The position numbers and the translations under genes were made by a program. The notes under the pieces are model-generated. The model saw only the letters and a list, made by a program, of their open reading frames with translations. It had not been told where the DNA came from and did no database searches. From positions 186,001 to 250,000 of the forward strand of contig NZ_SBIW01000003.1 in the NCBI RefSeq assembly GCF_004054195.1: a stretch of DNA of 64,000 bases, read 5' to 3'. This DNA comes from Mucilaginibacter gilvus (GTDB lineage Bacteria; Bacteroidota; Bacteroidia; Sphingobacteriales; Sphingobacteriaceae). Each line of letters begins with the position of its first letter. The first letter of the stretch is position 1. This document shows positions 8,448-16,404 of this stretch, piece after piece.

Positions 8448-8597
8448 CGTATGGAATGATACGGAACACGCAATATGTGTTATATAGCCCCAACCGATTA
8501 ACAATCTGTTAATATTTAATTAAAAAGAAACGGCGTAGTTTTTTGGTTTTTGTTCGTATTTTACAACTTAATTGTTACCTGCATAAACTTCTTTACT

Positions 8598-9296
8598 ATG
8601 CCTTATTACCAGCACTATTCATTCGACTTATGGCTTACGCTCATTAAATCTAACCCGGATTTTAAGGCGGAACGGGCCAAATATTTCTATAAAAACCATA
8701 ACGCTTTTTACAAATCCGAAGAGGATGTAGCCAAGATATTCCGCCAGGTAGATCTTATGGTAAACGCCGTAAATGAAAAGAGCGGCAAGAATATCGATGC
8801 GGACGAAATGTACCTGATGGTGCTCAATTTTATCCATGATGGTAACCTGGATCTTGATGAAGTAGATACGGATCACCTGCACCTAAAAATGGAGGAACTC
8901 TTGTTTCAATATCCGCCGGCATTGTACAGTGGTGTAACATTTTCGTCCCTTCAGCATCTAAAACAAAACGGCGAGAGCACTTTTAGCTTGCTGAGTAATA
9001 CAGGATACATCACCGGAAAAACATTGAGAAAAGTATTGGCGTTGCATAAGCTGGATGATTTTTTTGATTTTCAGCTGTATTCAGATGAAGTGGGCATGTC
9101 GAAACCAAACAAGGATTTCTTCAGCCTGATGTTGGTTAATATCGATATTTGCAGGCCGGGCAGAAGTGCGCCGCTGAGAGATATCATCCACATTGGCGAT
9201 AATCCTAAGAATGATATTGTACCCGCAACTGCCATCGGCATAGATAGTCTGCTTATCAATTCGAATAAAAAAACCATCTTAAGTTTGATCAACTAA
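8598..9296 (+). CDS. HAD-superfamily hydrolase of the Ter operon
   Basis: This 232-residue protein is a haloacid-dehalogenase-fold hydrolase with all four motifs: FDLWLTL (nucleophile Asp10), SLLSNTG, the Lys in KPNKDF, and IHIGDNPKNDIV. The residue two after the nucleophile is Trp instead of the second Asp of classical phosphatases. The ATG at 8598 is chosen because the upstream alternative is a TTG and would add a hydrophobic tail not needed by the fold. It is 2 bp from a phosphoribosyltransferase and heads a Ter operon. HAD and PRTase genes are known companions of TerD systems, where they are thought to make a nucleotide-like metabolite. Confidence 0.85.
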   Translation: MPYYQHYSFDLWLTLIKSNPDFKAERAKYFYKNHNAFYKSEEDVAKIFRQVDLMVNAVNEKSGKNIDADEMYLMVLNFIHDGNLDLDEVDTDHLHLKMEELLFQYPPALYSGVTFSSLQHLKQNGESTFSLLSNTGYITGKTLRKVLALHKLDDFFDFQLYSDEVGMSKPNKDFFSLMLVNIDICRPGRSAPLRDIIHIGDNPKNDIVPATAIGIDSLLINSNKKTILSLIN

Positions 9297-9298
9297 AA

Positions 9299-10144
9299 AT
9301 GAACGCTACGTATTCATTACATCATATTAACGATACCGAGAATTTTGGTTTCAACGCCGATGACTATAGCCGCTTTAAGTTTGGCGACGGCAGGGTGTCA
9401 AAGTTATTTGGTACTGCACTGGCCGATGGTTTTATAGGCCAGCGATTGGCTGTAAACCCTATCCGCCAGCAGGTTGTGGTGATATCGAGCCCGTATTCTT
9501 TTATTCCAACGGCCACGTTTGCCATGAAAAATTGGTTTGTTTACCGCCTTAACCACTGGTTGGCGCAGCACCATTTCCCGGTAGCGCAGGAGGCGAAGGT
9601 TCATCGCACCATTACTTATAAGGAGGATTACGGAGAGCTTGATGCCGAGCAAAGGATGAAACTGATTGGTAACGACCAGTTTCATATCGATAAAGATTTT
9701 TTGGCTGGCAAAACGCTGATATTCCTGGATGATATCCGCATTACCGGCAGCCACGAGCGCATGATCATGAAAATGGTAGGCGAGTATGGTTTAATCAATG
9801 ATATTTATATGCTTTATTTTGCCGAACTGGTAAATAAGAATATTCACCCAAACGTGGAGAATCAGTTGAACTATCACCATGTAAAATCGATATTTCATTT
9901 AAAGGACATCATAAAAGCCGCGGATTTCTGTATAAATACACGGATAGTAAAATACATCCTGAATTACGATTTTGATAGTTTTTGCGTTTTTATACAGGAG
10001 CAAAACAATACATTTACAGAGCAATTATATAACATGGCCCTGGGCAATGGTTACCATACCATAGAAGCTTACAGCAAAAACCTGAATCACATAAAAAAAC
10101 GTTTACTTTTAGATAATTATAAATTAATAGAATATGGCAATTAG
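9299..10144 (+). CDS. Phosphoribosyltransferase-family protein of the Ter operon
   Basis: The 281-residue cytoplasmic protein carries the PRPP-binding signature FLDDIRITGSH at residues 142-152, with the two acidic residues Asp144 and Asp145. An upstream segment, VVVISSPYSFIPTATFAMKN, fits the first strand and loop of a type I PRTase fold. The last 100 residues are not typical of purine salvage enzymes and may be a helical substrate-binding cap. It overlaps the TerD start by 11 bp, so translation is probably coupled. Its acceptor base is unknown; its role in a Ter-linked small-molecule pathway is inferred from the neighbourhood. Confidence 0.8.
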   Translation: MNATYSLHHINDTENFGFNADDYSRFKFGDGRVSKLFGTALADGFIGQRLAVNPIRQQVVVISSPYSFIPTATFAMKNWFVYRLNHWLAQHHFPVAQEAKVHRTITYKEDYGELDAEQRMKLIGNDQFHIDKDFLAGKTLIFLDDIRITGSHERMIMKMVGEYGLINDIYMLYFAELVNKNIHPNVENQLNYHHVKSIFHLKDIIKAADFCINTRIVKYILNYDFDSFCVFIQEQNNTFTEQLYNMALGNGYHTIEAYSKNLNHIKKRLLLDNYKLIEYGN

Positions 10145-10688
10145 TCTTCAAAAGGGGCAGCGCGAAGCAATCGATGCTCCTAAATTTACTATAGGTTTAG
10201 GTTGGGATACCAACACTTCATCAACAGGCGCGGCGTTCGATTTGGATGCTTCTATCTTCATTATGGGCGATAATAAGAAATTAGTAGCTGATGAATTCTT
10301 TGTGTTTTACAACAACCTTAAATCTCCGGATGGTGCTGTTGAGCATACCGGCGATAACCTTACCGGCGCAGGCGATGGCGACGATGAGCAGATAAAAATA
10401 GACCTGTCTAAAATAGACAGCCGTGTAAGCGAAATTTGCGTTGTTGTTACTATACACGAGGCTGAAAACCGCCGCCAGAATTTTGGCCAGGTGCGTAATT
10501 CATTCATCCGTATTGCGGATGCAGGTACTGGTGCCGATATTTTAAAATACGAGCTGGAGGAAGATTTCTCAATAGAAACCGCCGTAGAGTTTGGCCGTAT
10601 TTACAAACGCGATAACAAATGGAAATTTGAAGCAGTCGGCGCCGGCATGAAAGGTGGCCTGCAGGATTATCTGAATAAATATAATTAA
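10134..10688 (+). CDS. TerD-family stress protein 1
   Basis: The 184-residue protein is a compact TerD domain. It begins MAISLQKGQR, has GLGWDTN and FDLDASIF early, and contains VEHTGDNLTGAGDGDDEQIKIDL with the acidic calcium-binding residues. It ends GRIYKRDNKWKFEAVG, the standard family end. TerD proteins bind calcium and act in tellurite, oxidative and phage stress responses, probably at the inner face of the membrane with TerC. It is cytoplasmic, with no signal peptide. A second terD-like gene follows after a 107-bp repeat-containing spacer. Confidence 0.94.
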   Translation: MAISLQKGQREAIDAPKFTIGLGWDTNTSSTGAAFDLDASIFIMGDNKKLVADEFFVFYNNLKSPDGAVEHTGDNLTGAGDGDDEQIKIDLSKIDSRVSEICVVVTIHEAENRRQNFGQVRNSFIRIADAGTGADILKYELEEDFSIETAVEFGRIYKRDNKWKFEAVGAGMKGGLQDYLNKYN

Positions 10689-10702
10689 GTTTTAAGTAGT
10701 AT

Positions 10703-10790
10703 GTGATGAGTTTTGAGTTTGACAATACGGCTACTCAAAACTTATCACTTAATTCTTACAACTCAAAACTCATTACCCAAAACTCATAAC
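10703..10790. repeat. Hairpin and short repeats between the two terD-like genes
   Basis: A 16-bp stem with one G-T pair (10703-10718 with 10733-10748) closes a 14-base loop. The right arm begins ACTCAAAACT, a unit that recurs at 10761-10770, with a degenerate copy at 10778-10790. The hairpin lacks a T-run, so it looks like a dispersed intergenic repeat or an mRNA-processing element inside the operon rather than a terminator. Confidence 0.7.
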
Positions 10791-10795
10791 TAAAA

Positions 10796-11410
10796 ATGGC
10801 AATTAATCTTCAAAAAGGACAGCGTATCAGCCTCGAAAAAGCGGATGGTAACAAGCTGCAAAATATATGTGTAGGTATTAACTGGGGCGCTATCGAAAAG
10901 AAAGGTCTGTTCGGTTTCGGCAGTAGTAAAGAAGCGGTTGACCTCGATGCCAGCTGCGCTTTGTATGATGACCAAAAAAGGCTTTTAGAGGTAGTATACT
11001 TCGGTAACCTAAAATCTAAAGATCAATCGGTTCGCCACAGTGGTGACGATTTGACCGGCGATATGGGCGGCGATGACGGTTTGGACAATGAGGTGATTAC
11101 CGTTGATTTTTCGCGCCTTAGCCCGGCCATTAATCACGTGGCTTTCGTGCTCAACAGCTTCCGCGGGCAGGATTTTGGTGCCATACCTTTCGCATCTATT
11201 CGGATTTATGAAGGTACGCCAAAGCGCGTAACAGAAATTTTTGCCAAGTATGATATTGCCAACGGTGAGGGCTTTAAAGGCCATGTAAGTATGGTGATGG
11301 GCGTGTTTTATAAAAAGAACGGCGAATGGAAATTCAACGCCATTGGCGAGCCAACAAAAGATCGCAAACTGGAAGAAACCGTAAAAACGGTTACACAAAA
11401 TTATTTATAG
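10796..11410 (+). CDS. TerD-family stress protein 2
   Basis: The 204-residue paralogue of the preceding TerD protein starts MAINLQKGQRISLEK and carries VDLDASCALYDDQK and VRHSGDDLTGDMGGDDGLDNEVITVDF, the acidic metal-binding core. It differs by a short insert (KKGLFGFGSSKE) near residue 35, which is seen in the TerZ/TerX-like branch. It is predicted to be cytoplasmic and calcium-binding. The high similarity of the first ten residues of both genes suggests duplication inside the operon. The TelA gene follows after 27 bp. Confidence 0.93.
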   Translation: MAINLQKGQRISLEKADGNKLQNICVGINWGAIEKKGLFGFGSSKEAVDLDASCALYDDQKRLLEVVYFGNLKSKDQSVRHSGDDLTGDMGGDDGLDNEVITVDFSRLSPAINHVAFVLNSFRGQDFGAIPFASIRIYEGTPKRVTEIFAKYDIANGEGFKGHVSMVMGVFYKKNGEWKFNAIGEPTKDRKLEETVKTVTQNYL

Positions 11411-11437
11411 CTGTAATCAGCATCAACAATAAGCAAA

Positions 11438-12586
11438 ATGGAAACCAACCCAAGCAATACCGATTTGAATTTGAACATGCCGGATCTGAACCTGCCGCCA
11501 CAAGCACAGCCAGGTACTACCGTGCCGGTAAAACTGGCTAAAGATGGTACGGTAGACCTGAGTACCATTACCCCGGCTGAGGAAACGAAGTTTAAGGAGA
11601 TTGCTAAAACCATCGACCCTAAAGATGTAAACTCGATACTAAATTACGGTACCGACGTGCAAAACTCGATGGAGCGTTATAGTAATACGTTCCTTACATC
11701 GGTGCGTACGTACAACTCGGGCGAGGTGGGTACGCTGATAACCGACCTGCTTACCGAGCTGAACTACATTGATGTGGATGAACTAAATCAGAACGCGTTA
11801 ACCAGGTTTATCAGTAGCATCCCTTTTCTCAAAAAGATGGTGATGGATACCAAAAAACTGTTTGCCAAATACGATACCGTGGTTAACAACATTGATAAGA
11901 TTGTTAACAAGGTTAAAGCCGGCCGCGTAAACTCGCTTAAAGATAATGCCGCGCTGCAAACCATGTTCGATAGCAATGTTACCTACATTCACCAGATGGA
12001 GGAACTCATCATTTCGGGCCAGTTGAAGTATAACGAATTAAATGTGGAACTTGCCGTAATGGATGGCAACCCATCTGCCTACGAAGATTACCAAATTGCC
12101 GACCTGCGCGATTTTGTGAACCGCCTGGATAAACGTTTGGCCGATTTAAAAGTAGTGCGCTTTATTATGATGCAATCGCTGGCGCAGATCCGTGTGGTGC
12201 AGAACAATAATACCACCATTGCCGAGAAGGCACAATCGATAGTATCTACTACCATCCCGGTTTGGAAAAACCAACTCACTATTGCGGTTGCACTGAACAG
12301 GCAAAAGGAAAACGTGGAGATGCAGAAGAAAATATCGGACACTACAAACACCATTTTGCAAAAAAATGCCGAGTTGCTAAAGCAAAACAGCATAGAAGTT
12401 GCGAGGGAAAACGAAAAAACCGTAGTTTCGTTAGATACTTTAAAACGCACCACCGCTTCGCTCATAGAAACACTTACCGAGGTGAAGAGGATACATGACG
12501 AGGGCACGCAAAACCGCCGGGTACTGAACACCGAATTGCAGAATTTGGAATCGGAACTGAAGAAGAACGTGGCCAATGTGAGTTAA
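11438..12586 (+). CDS. TelA-family toxic-anion-resistance protein
   Basis: The 382-residue protein belongs to the TelA/KlaA family (toxic anion resistance), long predicted helical proteins found with TerC and TerD. After a Pro-rich low-complexity start (about 1-35) the protein is almost entirely helical with coiled-coil character (residues 150-370, for instance QKENVEMQKKISDTT and ENEKTVVSLDTLKRT). No membrane segment is present. Its biochemical role is not established; it is thought to organise Ter complexes at the membrane. Tight spacing on both sides places it in one transcript with the TerD and TerC genes. Confidence 0.92.
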   Translation: METNPSNTDLNLNMPDLNLPPQAQPGTTVPVKLAKDGTVDLSTITPAEETKFKEIAKTIDPKDVNSILNYGTDVQNSMERYSNTFLTSVRTYNSGEVGTLITDLLTELNYIDVDELNQNALTRFISSIPFLKKMVMDTKKLFAKYDTVVNNIDKIVNKVKAGRVNSLKDNAALQTMFDSNVTYIHQMEELIISGQLKYNELNVELAVMDGNPSAYEDYQIADLRDFVNRLDKRLADLKVVRFIMMQSLAQIRVVQNNNTTIAEKAQSIVSTTIPVWKNQLTIAVALNRQKENVEMQKKISDTTNTILQKNAELLKQNSIEVARENEKTVVSLDTLKRTTASLIETLTEVKRIHDEGTQNRRVLNTELQNLESELKKNVANVS

Positions 12587-12594
12587 ATTAAACT

Positions 12595-13557
12595 ATGGAT
12601 GAAAACAGGATAAATATTTTAAATGAATCTACCCGTACCATCAGCAAATTGCAGTTGCTTACGGTGTTTTTTAATAGCGATATCATTTATAAAATTTATC
12701 TGCGTACCCAAGTAATCCACCAGTTATTTGCTACCAACCCCGATCTGGATATTAATAAACTGGAGATGTTTCATCTCCAGTTTACCGTTACCTTAATAGA
12801 CCTGCTTAAAAAGATAAAGAAAAACAACGAGAGCCGTGCCGACCTGCTGCTGGATGAAGTTCAGCTCAACAGTGAGCTGATAAATCAGATGGACGATACC
12901 ATTTTCAGCGGGAACGATTTTAATAATGATAAGCAGCGGCAGGCGCTCAAAATGAGCCAGTCGCTCAAAAAACTTTTCGAAGTGCTGTCGCAGGACCTGG
13001 AGGATTACCCCTTCGCCAAAAATATCAACCTGTTTAGTTCGCGGTACGCGCCCGATTACTTTGCGGAGATACCTGTTGAATTGCTTGATGAATTATTGCG
13101 CTACAACCCGGCGGATCTTTACACCGATAAATACGCCACCATACAGCGTAAGCTGATGGGTAAGTTAAATAAGCATGGGTTTAAGGTTGAATTTTATACA
13201 GGCCTAAAAACCGGCGACATTACCATAGAGGTTTATAAAATTACCGAAATAGAGCAGTATTTTTTATATTCACCATCTAACAACATCTTTTTGTTTTGCG
13301 ACATAGATAAAATTAGTAATACCGCTACCGGCAGTAAGCTCTCCAAAAAGGAACGGGTGATGCAGGAACTATTGGATAAGAACGTAAGGCTGCAAAGCAG
13401 TGCAGGCGTAATGAAAACACACCTGCCGGCAGAGGTGATAAGCCTGCTGGATGAAGATTATAAAAAAATTGCCGATGTTGATTTTATGCAACATATGAAT
13501 AGCTTTGATGTGCAGGCCAACACCCTGAAAGCAATGCTTAATACCGACTTAATTTAA
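12595..13557 (+). CDS. Unknown protein embedded in the Ter operon
   Basis: I do not recognise this 320-residue protein. It has no signal peptide or membrane segment. The first half is highly helical with charged repeats (LIDLLKKIKKNNESRADLL). The second half contains a mixed alpha/beta region (GKLNKHGFKVEFYTG, DITIEVYKITEIEQYF, NIFLFCDIDKI). It lies 8 bp after TelA and 8 bp before TerC, so it is an integral part of the operon and probably works with the Ter proteins in the cytoplasm. A shared helical style with TelA suggests it may be a partner of TelA, but this is inference. Confidence 0.8.
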   Translation: MDENRINILNESTRTISKLQLLTVFFNSDIIYKIYLRTQVIHQLFATNPDLDINKLEMFHLQFTVTLIDLLKKIKKNNESRADLLLDEVQLNSELINQMDDTIFSGNDFNNDKQRQALKMSQSLKKLFEVLSQDLEDYPFAKNINLFSSRYAPDYFAEIPVELLDELLRYNPADLYTDKYATIQRKLMGKLNKHGFKVEFYTGLKTGDITIEVYKITEIEQYFLYSPSNNIFLFCDIDKISNTATGSKLSKKERVMQELLDKNVRLQSSAGVMKTHLPAEVISLLDEDYKKIADVDFMQHMNSFDVQANTLKAMLNTDLI

Positions 13558-13565
13558 AAAGAAAT

Positions 13566-14384
13566 ATGGACATTTTACACACCCTGCTTGGCCCGGATAT
13601 TAAAGCAGGATTACTCATTATACTGAACCTGATTGTTATCGAGAGCTTGCTTTCGGTAGATAATGCCGCGGTACTGGCCACCATGGTGATAGACCTTCCG
13701 CCTAAACAGCGCAGCAGGGCGCTTCGCTACGGTATCATCGGCGCATACGTACTGCGTGGTGTTTGCTTATTTATGGCGGCCTGGCTGGTGAAAATATGGT
13801 GGCTAAAGCCTTTAGGTGGCTTATACCTCATGTACCTGGCATTCGATTATTTTAAAGGCAAGCTGCAAGCTAAAGAAACTGGCGACGATGAAGGTGTAGA
13901 TAAAGAAAAAAATTGGCTCTATAAATCAACAGTTGGTTTAATAGGCACTTTTTGGGCAACCGTTGCGTTGGTAGAGCTGATGGACCTTGCCTTCTCTATA
14001 GACAACGTATTTGCAGCTGTTGCCTTTACCGACCATGTGTTTTTAATCTACGTGGGCGTATTCATCGGTATCCTGGCCATGCGTTTTGTAGCGCAGGCTT
14101 TTGTAAAGCTGATGGAGAAATTTACCTTTTTAGAGACCGTTGCTTTTATAGTGATAGGGGTATTGGGTATCAAACTAACAGCGTCTTTATATATCCATTT
14201 CGACAAAGAAGCGCCATTCTCTAAATTTATGGATAGCGAAACCGCGGATATAGCTGTATCGGTATTCACGGTCGCCATCTTCCTTATCCCGGTGGTAACC
14301 TCTTTGCTGTTCAACTTTCCTAAAAAGCATACCATAGAACCCGAAGTTGCCGAGGCTGCTGAAGACGTTTTAGATAAAAGCTAA
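13566..14384 (+). CDS. terC: TerC-family integral membrane protein
   Basis: The 272-residue inner-membrane protein has about seven to eight hydrophobic segments. Two internally similar halves carry the family signature acidic residues in the membrane: ESLLSVDNAAV (residues 23-33) and MDLAFSIDNVFAAVAF (about 139-154). A soluble loop rich in Asp, Glu and Lys (AKETGDDEGVDKEKN) separates them. TerC proteins are thought to be metal (manganese) exporters and the membrane anchor of Ter complexes. It is followed after 8 bp by PgpA. Length and topology are typical for the family. Confidence 0.95.
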   Translation: MDILHTLLGPDIKAGLLIILNLIVIESLLSVDNAAVLATMVIDLPPKQRSRALRYGIIGAYVLRGVCLFMAAWLVKIWWLKPLGGLYLMYLAFDYFKGKLQAKETGDDEGVDKEKNWLYKSTVGLIGTFWATVALVELMDLAFSIDNVFAAVAFTDHVFLIYVGVFIGILAMRFVAQAFVKLMEKFTFLETVAFIVIGVLGIKLTASLYIHFDKEAPFSKFMDSETADIAVSVFTVAIFLIPVVTSLLFNFPKKHTIEPEVAEAAEDVLDKS

Positions 14385-14392
14385 ATACCGGT

Positions 14393-14833
14393 ATGAATAA
14401 ACTGATCGCATCTATCTTCGGTATAGGGTATGCAAAGGGTGGGGGCACGCTTGCTGCTATTGTAACCTGCCCGCTCATCTGGCTCATCTGGAAATGGGAT
14501 ATGCCGGGGGCATTACTCATTGTAACTATACTGATCACCCTTTTAGGCATTTATGTAGGCAACAAGGTGGAACCCGAATGGGGTAAGGACAGCTACCGCG
14601 TGGTGATAGACGAAGTATCGGGCATGTTGGTGACAATGTTGTTCATCCCAGCCAACCTTTACCTGCTTTTGGGTGGATTGTTGCTGTTTCGTTTTTTTGA
14701 TATCTTAAAACCCCTTGGCATCCGTAAAATGGAAGCGCTGCCCGGCGGTACAGGTGTAATGATGGACGATGTATTGGCAGGCGTGTATGGCAACATCGTG
14801 CTGCAGTTGGTGGTGTTTTTCTTTAAATTTTAA
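14393..14833 (+). CDS. pgpA: Phosphatidylglycerophosphatase A
   Basis: The 146-residue inner-membrane enzyme dephosphorylates phosphatidylglycerol phosphate to phosphatidylglycerol. The family blocks are all present: IFGIGYAKGGGTLA at the N-terminus, YRVVIDEVSGM (catalytic acidic residues), FRFFDILKPLGIRKME and GGTGVMMDDVLAGVYGN. Three to four hydrophobic helices match the family. It starts 8 bp after TerC with no terminator between, so the phospholipid enzyme is probably co-expressed with the Ter genes. No hairpin terminator is seen in the 97 bp after it. Confidence 0.95.
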   Translation: MNKLIASIFGIGYAKGGGTLAAIVTCPLIWLIWKWDMPGALLIVTILITLLGIYVGNKVEPEWGKDSYRVVIDEVSGMLVTMLFIPANLYLLLGGLLLFRFFDILKPLGIRKMEALPGGTGVMMDDVLAGVYGNIVLQLVVFFFKF

Positions 14834-14929
14834 CTGTCGGTGGGTTACGCTCTTAGGTTGAGGTTGGTACTGCCCGGTAGGATGCAGGTTGAACTCAGAA
14901 CCCGCACTATATACCGCTAATAGCCTTTA

Positions 14930-15178
14930 TTAATTTATCAGTACTTCTGCCTTTATCATTGGTGAACTTGTTTTCTCAAAAAGCTCACTCAAAAATAGCC
15001 ATAGCGCCGATTTTTGGCCGGAAGTTAATTGCGCCTCTGCAATTGCATCGAGTTTGTTTTGCTGCCCGCTTTTGGTAACGTATATCAAACACCATTTTAA
15101 TACCCGGAACCTGCGCTGCTCATCCTTAAAATTGGCATTAATTTGCGCTTTAAGCTTATCAGCGTGTTTACTCTTAGC
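14930..15178 (-). pseudogene. Open remnant without start codon
   Basis: On the minus strand, codons are open from 15178 down to a TAA at 14930-14932 (82 sense codons). They read like a real soluble protein: ADKLKAQINANFKDEQRRF, then LKWCLIYVTKSGQQNK and QKSALWLFLSELFEK. There is no credible start codon in it; an in-frame TAA stands at 15179-15181, and two TGA codons lie just upstream. It is in the same frame as the small gene at 15227-15487, from which it is separated by those stops. It is probably the 3' end of a decayed gene. The family is not recognised. Confidence 0.45.
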
Positions 15179-15226
15179 TTATCAATATCATCTGCTCCCG
15201 CAGGCTATGGTACTATAAGATGTTAC

Positions 15227-15487
15227 TTATACTATAACTAACTCGATGCACTGCCTAACGGTAAAATTTTTGGATATGGCGCCATATGAAATGCTTCTGC
15301 CGGTTTTGTATTCTTCGGCAACCATTTGTAATTTGTTTTCAAGTTTTCTGCACAATTCACCATCATCATCATACCCCATAGCATGTAGGGGAGTTTCAGT
15401 TAATAAATTATAAGCCTTTGTGGCCGGTTTGCCACAAATGGTGAGTATATCGTGCTTAATTTGATTACTAATGTATACAATATCCAT
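15227..15487 (-). CDS. Small protein of unknown function
   Basis: The ATG-started frame encodes 86 residues (MDIVYISNQIKHDILTICG at the N-terminus), with a plausible helical and charged composition and no signal peptide or membrane segment. It is not recognised as any family. The nearby downstream remnant in the same frame, separated by several stop codons, suggests this could itself be the surviving 5' part of a broken gene. Upstream, 15488-15718 is an AT-rich spacer. Confidence 0.4.
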   Translation of the reverse strand: MDIVYISNQIKHDILTICGKPATKAYNLLTETPLHAMGYDDDGELCRKLENKLQMVAEEYKTGRSISYGAISKNFTVRQCIELVIV

Positions 15488-15611
15488 TTTACCAATTTAA
15501 CGAATGCTTTTATACGTAAAGATAAAAATTAAGTTAGCAAAATATTTACGCGTTTTTCTCCCTGGTTTGCACTTTTTTTATTTCTGGTTAATCAATCGAT
15601 TGCAGATTGCA

Positions 15612-15650
15612 TAATAAAACATCAAATTTATTAAAATTGATGTTTTATTA
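15612..15650. repeat. AT-rich 14-bp perfect inverted repeat
   Basis: TAATAAAACATCAA pairs with TTGATGTTTTATTA around an 11-base loop, 69 bases beyond the stop codon of the response regulator encoded on the minus strand. It may be a minus-strand terminator without a clear T-run or a regulator-binding palindrome. Nothing else is seen in 15488-15718. Confidence 0.5.
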
Positions 15651-15718
15651 ATTAATACTTACAAAATAAGCGATTGCTAATTTTACCCGATTTTAAAAAC
15701 ACGTATAAGTACGCGGTT

Positions 15719-16387
15719 TTAAAAATGGATCTCAAACAGGCCGAATTTGATGGCAAAAAGCACTAACCCAGCCGTATTCCTGCAGTTGGTTTTGATGATG
15801 AGGTTATTGCGGTGACCCTCTACCGTGCGTACACTTAAATAAAGTTGATCTGCTATTTCGGCGTTATTAAACTCTTTACAAATAAGTTCGAGCACCTGTT
15901 TTTCGCGCCGGGTTAGCGCTATTTGCAAACCACTTAATATGGTCTGCGAGTTGTTTTTGTGGTTCGCGCTGTTGCGGATAGCGTTAAGCGCGTCGTTATT
16001 AAAATAAAAACCTGTTTTATGTACGGTATTGATAGCTAATATCAATTCATCTTTATCGCAGTTTTTCGCCAGGTACGATGCCGCCCCGGCGTTTATCATT
16101 TTGGTGATAAGGGCCTCGTTCACATGCACCGATAGGATGATCACTTTTATATCGGGATATTGCTCATGCAGCGCTTTGTTTAGTTCAATGCCGTTCATGC
16201 CTGGCATATCCATATCTATTACGGCTACATTAACCTGGGCCGGGGTTGTTTTCAGGATATTCAGAAATTCCTGTCCTCCGGGGCTATCGGTAACAAGCGT
16301 AAATTCTTCTACCGAATTAATAAGCAGCGCCAAACTCTGGCGGAATAAATTTTGATCATCTACAATTGCAACACCTATCTTTTCCAT
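15719..16387 (-). CDS. NarL/LuxR-type response regulator
   Basis: This is the cognate regulator of the kinase encoded just upstream. From the ATG at 16385-16387 the protein has 222 residues: a receiver domain with DD at residues 10-11 and phospho-acceptor Asp58 in VIDMDMPGM, the Lys in YLAKNCD, and a C-terminal LuxR HTH (LTRREKQVLELICKEF, SVRTVEGHRNNLI). An in-frame upstream start at 16468 would overlap the kinase gene and add a tail not found in the family, so the later ATG is preferred. Targets are unknown. Confidence 0.93.
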   Translation of the reverse strand: MEKIGVAIVDDQNLFRQSLALLINSVEEFTLVTDSPGGQEFLNILKTTPAQVNVAVIDMDMPGMNGIELNKALHEQYPDIKVIILSVHVNEALITKMINAGAASYLAKNCDKDELILAINTVHKTGFYFNNDALNAIRNSANHKNNSQTILSGLQIALTRREKQVLELICKEFNNAEIADQLYLSVRTVEGHRNNLIIKTNCRNTAGLVLFAIKFGLFEIHF

Positions 16388-16404
16388 TGTTCTGGTATAG
16401 CTTA

